64,000 nucleotides of DNA from Cycas panzhihuaensis (GCA_023213395.1 CM041465.1:145335741-145399740), one strand, 5' to 3'. Counted from the stretch's first letter, positions 45,611 to 57,015 are shown. Numbers and translations: made by a program. The notes: generated by a model from the sequence alone, not told the origin.

Positions 45611-46472
45611 TGTTGACTGGTAGGGGATCTTATTACACTTATAAGATACCCTGTGCTCACTTGTCAAGGTTACACAGCGCTATAGTCTAGTTTTAGGACA
45701 CTGTCAACATGGTTATTCATATACATTCCACATACATTCCATATATAATTCACAGAATGGTACACAATAGTACAGAAATCAATACATACTTCAGCAAATC
45801 ATCAACACACATCAAGAATACACCAATTTCCACGTAACTCTTCTTTTATTAATTCAACAGTTCATTTACACAGAGGCTGGAATGCATTCCTGAGCATTCC
45901 AAAGACATCGATCCTCTCACATATGCGTACCCAGATGGTACTTATCATGTACTCATGCTCCAATCGGCTGTCATGCGTACTGCCTTCTGCACCTTTGCGT
46001 ACTTTTGATCTCCGGCTCTCACCCTCGAGCACATGACATAGGAATGAATAACTCGGCTCTCACCCTTGAGAGTATACAATATGATTGACTCACTCGGCTC
46101 TCACACTGGAATGGTCCTCAAAGCACCATTAAATATGTCCCTTTGATGCCTTTTGGATGAAAGGTTATGACCCAAAGTCATAACCATACCTTTTTGTCAC
46201 CAAGGTACCCTTTCACTTTAATCATTAGTTATGCACTTTAACTAATGTCTTCATTAAGTCCGTACGTCCGTACGTACGTCGGCGCCTTCCTGGCTTCCAC
46301 CGGTCCCGCATCGTCATGCGTGCGCCTGCTCAGCTATTGGTGCGTATCGTGCGTGTACGCATCTGTGCACGCAATCGTTCCACTATTGCACGTACCTCGG
46401 TTTTTCACTATTTCGCCTCGTACTTGCCCTCCTTTGGTCAATAAAGCCATTGAGTCAATTTTAATGCCAACA
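45611..46472 (-). repeat. Gypsy F 3' LTR (left)
   Basis: Minus-strand TGTTGGCATT (46472) to GTCAACA (45611), 862 bp. It contains a perfect inverted repeat GGTTATGAC/GTCATAACC at 46163-46185, three cggctctcac motifs and a CGTACG-rich tract at 46259-46281. Confidence 0.9.
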
Positions 46473-46887
46473 TCTATCCCGGGTCAACATGATTGGGTTG
46501 AGCATCCTTGCTCAACAAAAAATTCAAAATTTGGGGTATTCCTCCCCCTCTCTGGTCTAAAGTGCTCCTGCTTTCCTGCTCTCTTCCTTCGTCGCCATTC
46601 TTGGTTAATAAATCCTCATCTATTGGTGCTTTGTTTTGTTCAACTTTCCCTTGATTTTCCGTATGATGATATATCTTTCCTCCATGCTTCACCATATTGC
46701 TTATTTGTATGATATGAGTTACGGTTGTTTTTCTGTTTTTTAATTTTTTTGTATTTTGTATTACATACCGAACTGAATCACGTTCCGGTATCAAGGCAAG
46801 TCAATTTGCCTCAACTTCATGCAACACGCTATGGTACAACCAACTGATTCGGCTGGTAAGTTGCTCCACCCTAGTTGATATAGGGTT
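46473..46887 (-). other. Gypsy F 3' untranslated end
   Basis: Non-coding sequence between the integrase tail and the 3' LTR. A purine-rich minus-strand run next to the LTR (cccgggataga) is the likely polypurine tract. Confidence 0.6.
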
Positions 46888-47590
46888 TCAGTTTACTACC
46901 CTTGACCATTTCAGGTAGTAGCTGGCCTGATAGTTCTTCAACTCGATAGTGCCATTCTGGTACACTTTCTCAATCCTATATGGGCCTTTCCAATGCATCT
47001 TCAATTCTCCTTGGGTTATTTGGGATTTGTTGTTGAATCGCCATACTCGATCACCCTTCTTGAAATGCGATGTCTTGTCGTGGCGGTCGTGCCTTGTCCT
47101 TTTCCGCCTTTTCCTCGGTGTGGTATGCTTTGTCGATTTGTTCTTATGATCCCTTAATTGGTCTTCTCCTAACCAATGTTCTCTACAATGTCTCGAATGG
47201 GAAATTCCACATAGTGGTTCTCCATAAAAAGGTTTCACATAATCTCCAACATATTCTCCATGATTTCTATCTTCCGGAGTGGCAACTGTTTTGGTCACAT
47301 TTCGAGAAAGTAGGTTACATCTATAGGATGAGGGGTTGACTTCATAATCGTCCCGTAGCCAATAATCCACAAATCTCATCTCGTTTTTATCATCTGAAGA
47401 ATTGTAAATTTCTCCAAAATAGGTCGGTTCTTCTTTCTGGTAATGGGTTGATGTTGTAGGCTTCTCCGCAGTATGATAGAGGTTTTCTTTGTCACATGAA
47501 GAAGTTGTTGTTTCCCTTACAACGGTTGTACTTGATCCGTTGTCAGGTATCACCTCAATGGAGTTCTTCCCCAACATTGGTAATACTACT
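46888..47590 (-). pseudogene. Gypsy F protease end fused to integrase tail
   Basis: A 229-codon open frame starts in the protease end (MLGKNSIEVIPDNGSS), runs through the linker (PTYFGEIYNSSDDKNE, YVGDYVKPFYGEPLCG) and passes straight into the integrase C-terminal part (HFKKGDRVWRFNNKSQITQG, MHWKGPYRIEKVYQNGTIEL). In GH about 3 kb of RT, RNase H and integrase core lies between these. The join keeps the frame. A Lys/Arg-rich patch (TTPRKRRKRTRHDRH) sits at the join. Confidence 0.9.
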
Positions 47591-48475
47591 TTATTCCTTC
47601 ATCGACAAGGTGAAGGTTACGTCTTTCCAACTTTGGAGACATTGGGTTTTGTATAGCCATGGTCTCCCCAATAAAGCTGGATAGGGAGTTGCACCTTTCT
47701 CCGTTTCCACAATCGTAAAATCGATCTTTATGACAATTCCTGCCACATCCACCTTGATGTTCGCCAGTTTTCCCACAGGTCGCACCAACAATTCATTGGC
47801 TAGTTTTAACGAATAGGTTGCCGCTTCCAACTTTGGACTCCCCAACTTTCGCCATGTCGAGGTGGGCAGTACATTCACAGCTGCTCCCCCATCAACGATC
47901 AGTCTCGGAAACTTTTCTCCCAAAACTGACATGGTTACCATCGGATCCATGTCGAATGATGGTATGATTTGCTTCCAACTCTTGGTAATTCCTTTCTGTA
48001 GCACTCCTCCTTTGATCCAATCAATAACTTGGGACAGGGGAATAGTCAACTGTAACTGTTTCGCCAAATTCTCCATTAATAGCAACATTCTGGGGATATC
48101 TTCTGCTGGTAATCCTTTAAATAGCTCCTCCATTTGCACCATTTGGGGTTTTACCGTTGATTCTTCTGGTAGTTTCTCTGGCTCTTTTTGTTTGTTTTTC
48201 CGAACGTAAACATTTTTTGTTTCCGGTTTGCCTATTGGCAGTATATTTTCCTCCCGGACTAAACCATCCAACACCTGTTTCGCTTTTTTGTACCGATCTA
48301 TTTCTGTTGGAGGGTTTGGATATCCTTCATCCACTTTCTCTTTTTGTTTGTTCTGCAATTTCACATTCTTCGTTTCTGGCACGATTGTCATTAGGTTCGT
48401 TGCTTTAGCTTTACCCTTGCAATCCTCCGTTTTGTGGTCGCTTGGGCCACAGTTACCACATACGAACGGCTTCAT
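47591..48475 (-). pseudogene. Gypsy F gag end and aspartic protease
   Basis: The 294-codon open frame starts near the last zinc knuckle (CGNCGPSDHKTEDC, intact) and continues through a spacer (MVQMEELFKGLPAEDIPRML) to the protease with LIVDGGAAVNVLP and LALANELLVRPVGK-type motifs, ending FTLSMKE. A frameshift at about 47585 separates it from the next frame. The active-site DGG is intact. Confidence 0.9.
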
Positions 48476-50147
48476 TGGTATTCACCTTCATCGAGCATTC
48501 GGACTTCCAAAGGTGCGATCAGAGCGGATGAGGCATCTCCCCATCGGCTGTTTCTTCCTCGAGGGCTCTGGTGCGCCCCTCGTTGTATACACATTGCGAG
48601 GTGGGTTGCCTCTTCCCCGACCTCGACCTCTGAATGCTTTTCTCCTGGAATTGTAGAAACAATCCCTAGTTGTGTGGGTATCAACCTCACATATGTGGCA
48701 CCACTTCTCCTGTTGGTGCGTCACATTGTTTTTTAGGTTCAGATCACATTCCCGGGTGGTATGTGAGTTCTCTTCACAAATATGGCACCACTTGGTCACC
48801 CTTCCAGTGTGCTCTTTTTTCTTCGGGGTCTCTTCTTCTTCCCGATTATTTCTGATTTTCAATCGGGCTACCTCTTTCCTCAGTGCCTCTAATTCAGACT
48901 CCTCTTCTGCTACCCCTACAGCGTAAGGGTCGATTATCTTGATTACATTTCGCTCTCTAATCTCATCTTGTAATCTTAGCAAAGAAGGAATCTTGTCCCC
49001 CTGCTTGGGCATCTATTTCCATCTCGAAATCTAATGCCAACTCCTGAGCATTCTTGAAAGATTTCAGCGGATGAGCATGCATCATAGCTCGCAATTTCTC
49101 ATTTAGCCCTCTAACGAAGTAATTCTTCATGTTATGATCCGTGATTGTCTCATTGATCATACTCGCCACAATAATCTTCATTCGGCTGATGTAAGTTAGG
49201 ACGGATTCCCCCGGCCTCTGCTTGATTTCTCGCAATGCGATTTCCACAGCTTCATTACTACGAAACTTTTGGAATCTCTCTTCAAACGCTTTCTTAATCC
49301 TTGCCCATGGCTCATTTTTGTTTATTTCCTTGTACCAAGCCAAGGGTACTCCTCTCAATGTACAAGCGAAGCGTGCTTTAATCTCATCTTAAATGCAGTA
49401 ATCTTCTTAACATCAATGAGGTTCTGAAACAAGTACACATGCTCTGCTACGTCTGAAGTATCATTAAAGGTAAGTCTCCCAAAATCTCCATAGTCATCCA
49501 TCTTGGGAGATTGCAACTGTCCCCCACCTGATGGTGATCTTTCCCCTTCTCCGTCCTTTGGGGATGCACTGGGAGTAACTACTGCTGCAGTATCCTTTCC
49601 AAACAACGGATTTTTGAATGGAGTTTTTATGTGTATAGGTTCCACGACACCTGGAACTTGTATAGTCAATGGTGTGACCGTAATGTAAGATTGATCAGAA
49701 CCCCTTTCTGTCGAATATTCAAAAAGCTGTCTCGTTAGCTTGTTTTCCCAATATGCCGAGGGACCTTCCTCCGCCTTCTTATCACTGTCACCTAGGTCCT
49801 TGGTGTCCTCCACCGTATACTTCCCTCTGTTAAGATTTCTTTACATTTTCATCCACTTTTGGCTTTCCTTCCAATTCCGGGCTAAACAAATCATCTCTGA
49901 TAGGGGCTGGTGTCAATACCATGCGTTCGCCATGGGTTTCCTCTTCCTGAGGTGTCTGGGCTCCACTTGCCTCAGATCCTTCAACGGACTGTCCCTTAGT
50001 CTCGTTGTTTTGCGAACTTAGTCTGCTCGCCCTTCTGAGTTTTGCTTCTTTTGACCATCTTAGTGCTCTTTGTCTACTAGTCTCCTTTTCCCTGGGTGAA
50101 GTATCCTTCTGGGGCTCTTCCGACCTTGAAGGCCTCTTAGGTGGCAT
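48476..50147 (-). pseudogene. Gypsy F gag
   Basis: The start is ATG at 50147 (MPPKRPSRSEEPQKD). Open frames 50147-49830, 49813-49355, 49358-48963 and 49012-48488 together cover an acidic and basic N-terminal region, the gag domain (RLTFNDTSDVAEHVYLFQNL, LRGVPLAWYKEINKNE, FEERFQKFRSNEAVEIAL) and two zinc knuckles (CHICEENSHTTREC, CHICEVDTHTTRDC), both intact. About four frame breaks stop it from being a single ORF. Confidence 0.88.
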
Positions 50148-50265
50148 TGGAAGGTCCCCTGGCTGCCGGTGGCTTAGTTCTGACCCGCCATCACTGGCCC
50201 GTGGTCCTCTCCTTTACACATTCTTTTTCCTTTGAAACCCCTAGGCCCTGTCCCTCCTCAATGGA

Positions 50266-50283
50266 CGTAGGCAACGGAACCAA
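50266..50283 (-). promoter_or_regulatory. Gypsy F primer-binding site
   Basis: Minus-strand TTGGTTCCGTTGCCTACG immediately after the 5' LTR. It resembles the tRNA-Asp-type site of Tat/Athila elements except for two central bases. Confidence 0.65.
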
Positions 50284-51158
50284 TGTTGACTGATAGATTC
50301 CACTCCCTTGTGGAATCAATGCACTTGTCAAGGTTACACAACTACATGCCTAGTTTTAGGACACTGTCAACATGGTCATTCACATACATTCCACATACAT
50401 TCCATATATAATTCACAGAATGGTACACAGCAGTACAGAAATCAATACATACTTCAGCAAATCAGCAACACACATCAAGAATGCACCAATTTCCACGTAA
50501 CTCTTCTTTTATTAATTCAACAGTTCATTTACACAGAGGCTGGAATGCATTCCTGAGCATTCCAGCAGCATACAGTCCTTCTGTTACATATGCGTACCCA
50601 GATGGTACTTATCATGCACTCATGCTCCAATCGGTTGTCATCGCCTTCTGCACCTTTGCGTACCTTTGATCTCCGGCTCTCACCCTCGAGCACATGACAT
50701 AGGAATGAATAACTCGGCTCTCACCCTTGAGAGTATACAATATGATTGACTCACTCAGCTTTCACATTGGAATGGTCCTCAAAGCACCATTAAATATGTC
50801 CCTTTGATGCCTTTTGGATGAAAGGTTATGACCCAAAGTCATAACCATACCTTTTTGTCACCAAGGTACCCTTTCACTTTAATCATTAGTTATGCACTTT
50901 AACTAATGTCTTCATTAAGTCCGTACGTCCGTACGTACGTCCGCGCCTTCCTGTGCTTCCACCGTCCCAGATCGTCATGCGTCGCCTGCTTCACCCATCG
51001 GGTACGTATTCCGTGGTACGCACTGTTCCAGGTACGCACCTGTCATACGTACCCAGAATGCTAGTTTTTCCACTATTTCGCCTCGTGCGTACCTCCGCGT
51101 GGTCCGTACTTGCCCTCCTTTGGTCAATACAGCCATTGAGTCAATTTTAATGCCAACA
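50284..51158 (-). repeat. Gypsy F 5' LTR (right)
   Basis: Minus-strand TGTTGGCATT (51158) to GTCAACA (50284), 875 bp. Most of it is nearly identical to the left LTR, but about 60 bp at the PBS-side end and the CGTAC-rich tract differ strongly. The inverted repeat is at 50824-50846. Confidence 0.9.
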
Positions 51159-51625
51159 TCCCTTCAACAACCTCAACTACACGTTGGACACAAGTTAGAG
51201 GTTATTGGGTTGATTACGCATCCTACATTTGAGTTTCAAGTTGTGTAAACCCAATGATGTTAGCTTCTACATTGGCCTACAATCTTGCATATTGATCACT
51301 TATTTGTAAAAAGTGATCCATAGTGTAATCACAATCATAGTGCTTCTCATATTCCTGCTACGTGAGGTTAATATTTGCCACAAGTGTTAGTGGCCAATTT
51401 TTATCATAGTGCTTCTCATATTCCTGTTGCGTCAGGTTAATATTTGTCACAAGTGTTGGTGACTTTTCTCTAAGTTGCTCCCTTCATCTTTGAGCAACCA
51501 TTCTCACTTCTTCTTCCTTCTTCTACACTACTTCATTACATTTCCCATTTGTAAATACTGATCAGTCATTTATTGCCATCACTTTTATAGTCCCTTGTTC
51601 ATTTCTTCCCTTCTAAAAAGACACC
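51159..51625 (+). other. Copia Q leader, part after gypsy F
   Basis: Untranslated leader up to the gag ATG at 51626. It contains a tandem duplication of about 60 bp (51335-51395 and 51404-51464). Confidence 0.65.
51335..51464 (+). repeat. Tandem duplication in copia Q leader
   Basis: Two units start tcatagtgcttctcatattc, separated by 8 bp, with about six differences. Confidence 0.88.
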
Positions 51626-52590
51626 ATGTCTTCACAGTTCAAGCAAAATGTGAACTGCATTCTAAAAGGGAAAGAAAATTGGGACATCTGGTTCACCGGT
51701 GTCAGAAATGCTACAAAGTATGAAGGTCTATGGAGAGATCACTTACAACCTACACCACACATTGCATTCTGACTACCACATCTACTTCAGGAGGAGGTGC
51801 TCCAACTGCTCCCATCTTCTGACTAAACGCCAATGGGAACTTGATGATGATAAAATCCGTGTAGGGATACTGCTTGTCACTGATTATTCCCTACATAATC
51901 TCATTGATGAAGCTGTACATGATACAGCATGGAAAGTTCTTAAGAAGAACTTTGACACTAAATCAGACTTAGAATTTGTTCACTTAGTGCTGAAGATGAA
52001 CAAATTGAAAATGCAGAAAGGACATGCAAGTGAGACAATCAATCTCCTTCGTCCAATCAAGCAAGCCATTGATAAAGATTTTAAAATTCAATGCATTACA
52101 TGAGATTTCTTGATTCAGTCATGTCCCCATATCCCAAATTATAAAAATCGATTGGGAAGTCTTCAATCTAGTGGCACTTTGAAGACCCTAAATTTTGAGG
52201 ATCTTGTTGATAAGTTCATTGAATTTGATAAGACCTTTGATACCAACTTTGCCACTACATCAAATCCAGTTGATGCTGCTTTTGAAGTAGAAGAAGATCT
52301 TTGTTATACCAAAAATCAAGGTCAATACTCACATAGAGGTGGTAATTCCCGTGGAAGAGGAAGAGGTAGACAACAAGGACAACGTCCTCTTAGTCAACAG
52401 CCTCCTCAACTCCAACAAAAACAGTCTCAAGTCCAAGGCCAAAATAATCAACCTGGACCTAGATCCGATGTCGAGACAATCCAACCAACCCAATACTTGG
52501 ACTGGAAATCAAACAATTGTGTGCCAAAGGTGTAATCGAAAAGGACATTATGCCAAAAATTGCAGAACTGCCACCAATAAACTACCAAGT
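51626..52590 (+). pseudogene. Copia Q gag
   Basis: ATG 51626 gives MSSQFKQNVNCILKGKENWD and IWFTGVRNATKYEG. A frame change near 51740 continues as ITYNLHHTLHSDYHIYF. The UBN2-like gag body (HDTAWKVLKKNFDTKSDLEF, LKMNKLKMQKGHASETI) ends at TGA 52101-52103, and 52110-52535 continues to an RGRGRGR/Gln-rich basic region. After a frameshift near 52500 comes an intact zinc knuckle CQRCNRKGHYAKNC. Confidence 0.87.
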
Positions 52591-53262
52591 TATCAACAGC
52601 GCCATGGTGCACATAATGTTGATAATACTTCTTTTGAAGATGCTTTTGGTGAAACGCAATTTGCTCATACACACCTTCAAAGAATTAGGACCACTTCATC
52701 AAATGTTGTTGATAGATCCACTAAGTATATTGAGGCTCATTGTGTCTATGCTTATTCACTTTTGCCTTCACCACTTGGAGTTGCAAATAGTGCCACCTCA
52801 AATACTTCATCGTGGATCATGGATACTGGAGCAACACAACACATGACTTGTCATCACCAGTTCTTTCAAGATGTTGACTCTGAAGTTTGTGGTGTTGTAC
52901 ACATGGCTGACAAATCATCTCAACCAGTCGAAGGACTTGGAATTGTTTACCTGAAACTCCCAGGCCTTCCAGATTTTACACTTGTTGATGTTTTATATAT
53001 TCCTGCTCTAAAGCAAAATCTGCTCTCCCTGTCCACCCTTGTCTCTCGTGGATTTGATCTGAGTGTAACTGCAAACAATCAAACTCTCTGTGTCATTCAC
53101 CCTCCTTCAAATGCTGTGGTTATGACCGGAATTCTTGATGACAAACTTTTTCGCCTAACTGGCTCACCATCCTCTAAAGCCAACTATGTTGATGATGAAT
53201 CTACTTTTACCACAACCCTGACTCCTCAAAAGTTGTCCCAAGCAGCTCTATAGCATGCTCGT
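52591..53262 (+). pseudogene. Copia Q aspartic protease and pre-integrase part
   Basis: Open through 53253. The active site WIMDTGATQHMTCHHQFF has DTG at 52822-52830. VDVLYIPALKQNLLSLSTLV is the typical C-terminal part of the protease. A TAG at 53251-53253 precedes HARMGYIKIDRL, the pre-integrase region. Confidence 0.88.
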
Positions 53263-54063
53263 ATGGGCTATATCAAAATTGATCGTTTAAGAGAACTACA
53301 AGACACTCTTCCTGGTTTGCCTAAGTTCCCCTCTAAGCCCTTTAAATGTGAAGCATGTATCATTGCTAAATCTCAAAGACAACCCTTTCCTCGTAGTCAG
53401 TGGAAATCTAGCCAACCTTTGCAGCTTGTACACTCAGATATATGCGGTCCTATGCCCATCCCTTCTCTCAGACAGAACAGGACCATCATGAATATGGCTC
53501 ATGCTATGCAAGTATATAAGAATGTCCCTATCTATCTTTGGGCTGAGGCCATCTGGACTGCTGTGTATTGCATCAATAGTGTTAGTCCCTCCAAGCTCGG
53601 CCCCTCTCGACATGAAATGTGGTATGGACAAACCCCCTCTATCTCCCACTTCAGAATTTTTGGCTCTACTTGTTATGCTCATATTTTGGAGGAACATAGA
53701 AATAAGCTCCAAGACAGAGCCATCAAAGGCATCTTTGTCGGATACCCTATGGACAAAAAGGGATACAAGGTCTTCATACCTTCACAGCACAAAATCATCA
53801 TTACTAGAGATGTTATCTTTGCAGAGATTGAAGATCAATTACTCAGACTTGACTCCAAGATGCCTTCATACCGATTTAATGATGCCATTGAATTTGATGT
53901 CCAGATTCCAAAATTTAGAGGGGGAGATGCTGAACAGTTGCTTAAAATCTTGGAATCTGACAATAGAGCCTCGAAGGATACAAGCTGTGACTCCAAGCCA
54001 ATGTGTACACATCCAAAGACCATCATTTGTGAATGTACCAAGTTGACAAAGGCAAAGTCATAG
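53263..54063 (+). pseudogene. Copia Q integrase with core deleted in frame
   Basis: The pre-integrase CEACIIAKSQRQPFP and the first catalytic motif VHSDICGPMPIPS are present. The frame then jumps directly to RQNRTIMNMAHAMQV, which normally follows the Glu motif. Roughly 80-100 residues holding the second Asp and the Glu are absent, yet the frame stays open for 266 codons through IYLWAEAIWTAVYCINSVSP and IFVGYPMDKKGYKVF. It cannot be catalytically active. Confidence 0.9.
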
Positions 54064-55145
54064 CAGAAGGATCATCTTCTCCAACATCTGTGGCTGGCCC
54101 ATCTTCTCCAGCATCGTCAACTTCCTCCGTGCCAAATATTTCACATGATCATTTTTAGGATCAAAACGAAGATCAAGAGGTTGTGGAAATGAAAACCTCA
54201 TTCCCAACTCGAGGTTTTCGTGAAGCCTACCAGCTACACAAGGACATGTGACCAAATGAGGTAGGCAAAACTGGCACTACAAGTGCCCATAGAGCAAGGA
54301 TGCATGAATCGCTTTCCGTTGAGCTTGAACCAGTAGAATTGCATCTTGCTCTTAATGAAGAGCCCCTAACGTACCAAGAAGTTGTAAAGCATGCAGCTTG
54401 GAGAAATGCCATGAACAAAGAGTATCAATCTCTTAATAAGAACGGTACATAGGAGCTTGTTGATCTACCACTTGGAGGAAAGGTAGTTCAAAATAAATGG
54501 GTGTTCAAAAACAAGTATAGATCAGATGGCACCCTAGAAAAACACAAGGTGAGGTTGGTAGCAAAAGGATTCACGCAAAGGGAAGGCATTGACTACACTG
54601 AAATCTTTGCTCCTACAACCAAGTGGCCTACAATCAGAACTCTTATAGCCTTGGCTGCTCAACAGGGTTGGAAAATCCACCAACTCGATGTTAAGACCAC
54701 ATTTCTCAATGGGGACCTTAAAGAAGAAATTTACATGGCTCAGCCAGAAGGATACGAGATTGACGGTTAGGAGCATAAAGTTTGCAGGCTCAAAAAGTCC
54801 TTGTACGGCCTAAAGCAAGCCCCTCGTGCTTAGTTTACCAAGTTGTCTGAAAGAATGAGGCAACTTGGATATGAGGTTTATGACTATCAAGATATTGATG
54901 CAACATTATTCATCAAGCGCCAAAATGATAAAGTTACTTACCTCTTAATCTTTGTGGATGACATGCTCATAACGGGGAATAGTGAACAGGTAATCAGCCA
55001 GCTGAAGAAGGACCTTGCTAAAACTTTTGAATTGTCTGACCTCGAATTGATGAAATATTACTTGGAAATTGAAGTAACTCAAAAGGATGGCAAAATCTTT
55101 CTCTCCCAAGAAAAATATATCAATGATCTTCTGACAAAGTTTTAG
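54064..55145 (+). pseudogene. Copia Q reverse transcriptase
   Basis: LTYQEVVKHAAWRNAMNKEY, VFKNKYRSDGTLEKHKVRL, FTQREGIDYTEIFAPTTK, TTFLNGDLKEEIYMAQPEGY and YLLIFVDDMLITGNS; the FVDD box at 54951-54962 is intact. TAG at 54450 and 54831 stand at the conserved Trp positions of NGTWEL and PRAWF, and another TAG is at 54768. A fourth at 55143 ends this segment. Apart from stops the frame is well kept. Confidence 0.92.
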
Positions 55146-55899
55146 TTGGAAGGTGCTCGACCAGTGGATACACCTATGGAGCCTAATATTAAACTCTCAG
55201 TTGATGGTGACAATAGGGAGGAAGACGCAACACTCTACAGGCAACTTGTAGGTAGTCTCATCTATACTATCAACACAAAACCAGATATTGCACACTCTGT
55301 CGGCATTCTTGCAAGATTCATGACAAATCCTAAGCAAAATCATTGGCAAGTTGCAATAGGAGTGTTGAGGTACCTAAAGACGACTAGAAAATATGGTATG
55401 TTGTATGAACCCAATGCAGAATTTAAACTTTATGCATACACAGACTCAGACTTTGCCAGAGATAAAGACACAGGAAGATCTACGTCTGGATACGTAACAT
55501 TTCTTGGAACAGCACCAATATCATGGAGATCCAGATGGCAGAAGATAGTTGCAGACTCAACTACCGAGTCGAGTACATTCTTACGAGACAAGCAAGGAGG
55601 TGATATGGCTTAGAAAATTGTTGAATACATTAAATACCACCCAAACAAGTTCTACTAGCTTACATGTAGATAATCAATCTACAATCCAGATGGCTAAAAA
55701 TCCTGTATTTCATGATCGTACCAAACATATAAGTACAAAAGTCCACAGGATTAGAGAACTAGTTCATGATGGTACAATTCAACTGAAGTATTGCCCCACA
55801 ACAGATCAAGTGGCCAATATCTTCACCAAACCACTGAAGAGGGTGAAGTTTGAACAGTTCCGAAAGCAACTCGGCCTTAGGGCCTCCATCTCTGATTGA
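55146..55899 (+). pseudogene. Copia Q RNase H
   Basis: LYRQLVGSLIYTINTKPDIA, YTDSDFARDKDTGRSTSGY, ISWRSRWQKIVADSTTESS, then after a frameshift near 55570 VIWLRKLLNTLNTTQTSS, LHVDNQSTIQMAKN, RTKHISTKVHRIRELV and VANIFTKPLKR. TGA at 55897-55899. The usual AEY after STTE has been altered. Confidence 0.9.
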
Positions 55900-55928
55900 T
55901 TGAAGGAGATGACAATAGGACCATCATA

Positions 55929-56085
55929 CTCTGTCTCATTCGTGAAAACCCCTTGTGGGCACGGAAGGACAAGAGTAAGTCTTTGCTCTATCCCATTCGT
56001 GAAAACCCCATGTGGGCACGAAAGGATAAGAGTTGTATCATTTTGGAAAATCGGACCTGTGAAAACCCAAAAGGGCATGGGGGAT
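55929..56085 (+). repeat. Tandem repeats in copia Q 3' region
   Basis: Two near-identical units (55929-55985 and 55986-56046) share cattcgtgaaaacccc and gtgggcacg; a third partial unit (56057-56085) keeps ctgtgaaaaccc and gggcatggg. They lie between RNase H and the polypurine tract. Confidence 0.85.
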
Positions 56086-56331
56086 GACCAAATGGTATAT
56101 GGAGACTTAGTAGATTTTAGCTACAAATTTCATTGTACTGATTAGCTATCTGGCTACATTTAAAGAGCCGCCTGAGCTAGGTTAGTAGATTAGAAAATTT
56201 GTGAGTTTTCTTCCCCATGAGGGTTTCCCACAAAAGTGTCATAGTAGTTTGCTTTGTAAGAGGCTCAAATGAAAACCTCATAGGATAGAATAAAATATGA
56301 TGAAATGGCCTTCTACCATTAAGGGGGAGAT

Positions 56332-56629
56332 TGAAAAGGGTTAATAACACAAGGTCATTACATTAGTTGATTATTTCGAAAAAGGGTCTTAAGTGAACTT
56401 TAAATTAGATCACTTAAGTGGAATGCACTTTCATGTGCATTATGTGTAATTTCATTTCACCTAACTCTAATGCTCCCTCTCTCAATATAAAAGTAAAAGC
56501 TCAATGGAGGAGATTCATTCTTACCTCCCCATTTTGTGAGAGCTACTTTCTTTCTCTCAAGTCTCTCTTGCTCCCATGTTTGCCTTTATGTTTAGTGCAT
56601 GGAGATGAAGGATAGATCCACTCTTTTCA
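56332..56629 (+). repeat. Copia Q 3' LTR
   Basis: Preceded by the polypurine tract at 56318-56331. 298 bp, about 97-98% identical by eye to the 5' LTR. Confidence 0.92.
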
Positions 56630-57015
56630 ATTTGATGTGGATGAACTTCAAACACACCTACATGTTCTATAGAATATGGATCCAACATACCTAACAAATG
56701 TCTGCAATAAATTAAATATATCAACATACTATCAATATTTATAATTCATGCAGCTTCATGTGGGTTCATTTGTCTTGTATTCTACTTTCTGTATGCAGTT
56801 TCACTTAATCAATCATTTTCATCTGGCCCCTAGATCTTGGTCACATGTCACTGGCTTAATTCTGACATATTCAGATTTCTAACTCATCATATTCACCTCA
56901 TAATTGACTCTTGTATTGGCTAATATACCGGATCTGTCACTAGCTCATCTATCGGCTCGTATAGGCTTTCTTCTTGTTACATAAGATCTTTCAACTAACC
57001 ATGGTTTTGATACCA

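Larger units (their letters stand above)
45611..51158 (-). mobile_element. Gypsy F: minus-strand gypsy deletion derivative with both LTRs
   Basis: LTRs at 45611-46472 and 50284-51158. Perfect 5-bp target duplication TCCCT (45606-45610 and 51159-51163). The interior holds gag, protease, linker and then directly the integrase C-terminal tail, so RT, RNase H and the integrase core are missing. Same family as E, GH, N and T. Gag and protease are far better preserved than in the other copies. It is the innermost and presumably youngest layer of the nest. Confidence 0.93.
44177..56629 (+). mobile_element. Copia Q: full-length Ty1/copia element, split by gypsy F
   Basis: LTRs at 44177-44474 and 56332-56629 are both 298 bp and differ at about seven positions, six of them transitions. 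Perfect 5-bp target duplication ATTTG (44172-44176 and 56630-56634). The primer-binding site (TGGTATCAAAGC, 44477-44488) and polypurine tract (attaagggggaga) are present. The interior encodes gag, protease, integrase, RT and RNase H. Gypsy F sits in the leader at 45611-51158. It is inserted in copia OP. Confidence 0.94.

Noticed and set aside
46245-46712. 155-codon plus-strand ORF at the F LTR
   Set aside because: It lies across the LTR and the 3' untranslated end of a minus-strand element, with a composition driven by the CGTAC-rich tract; a shadow, not a gene.
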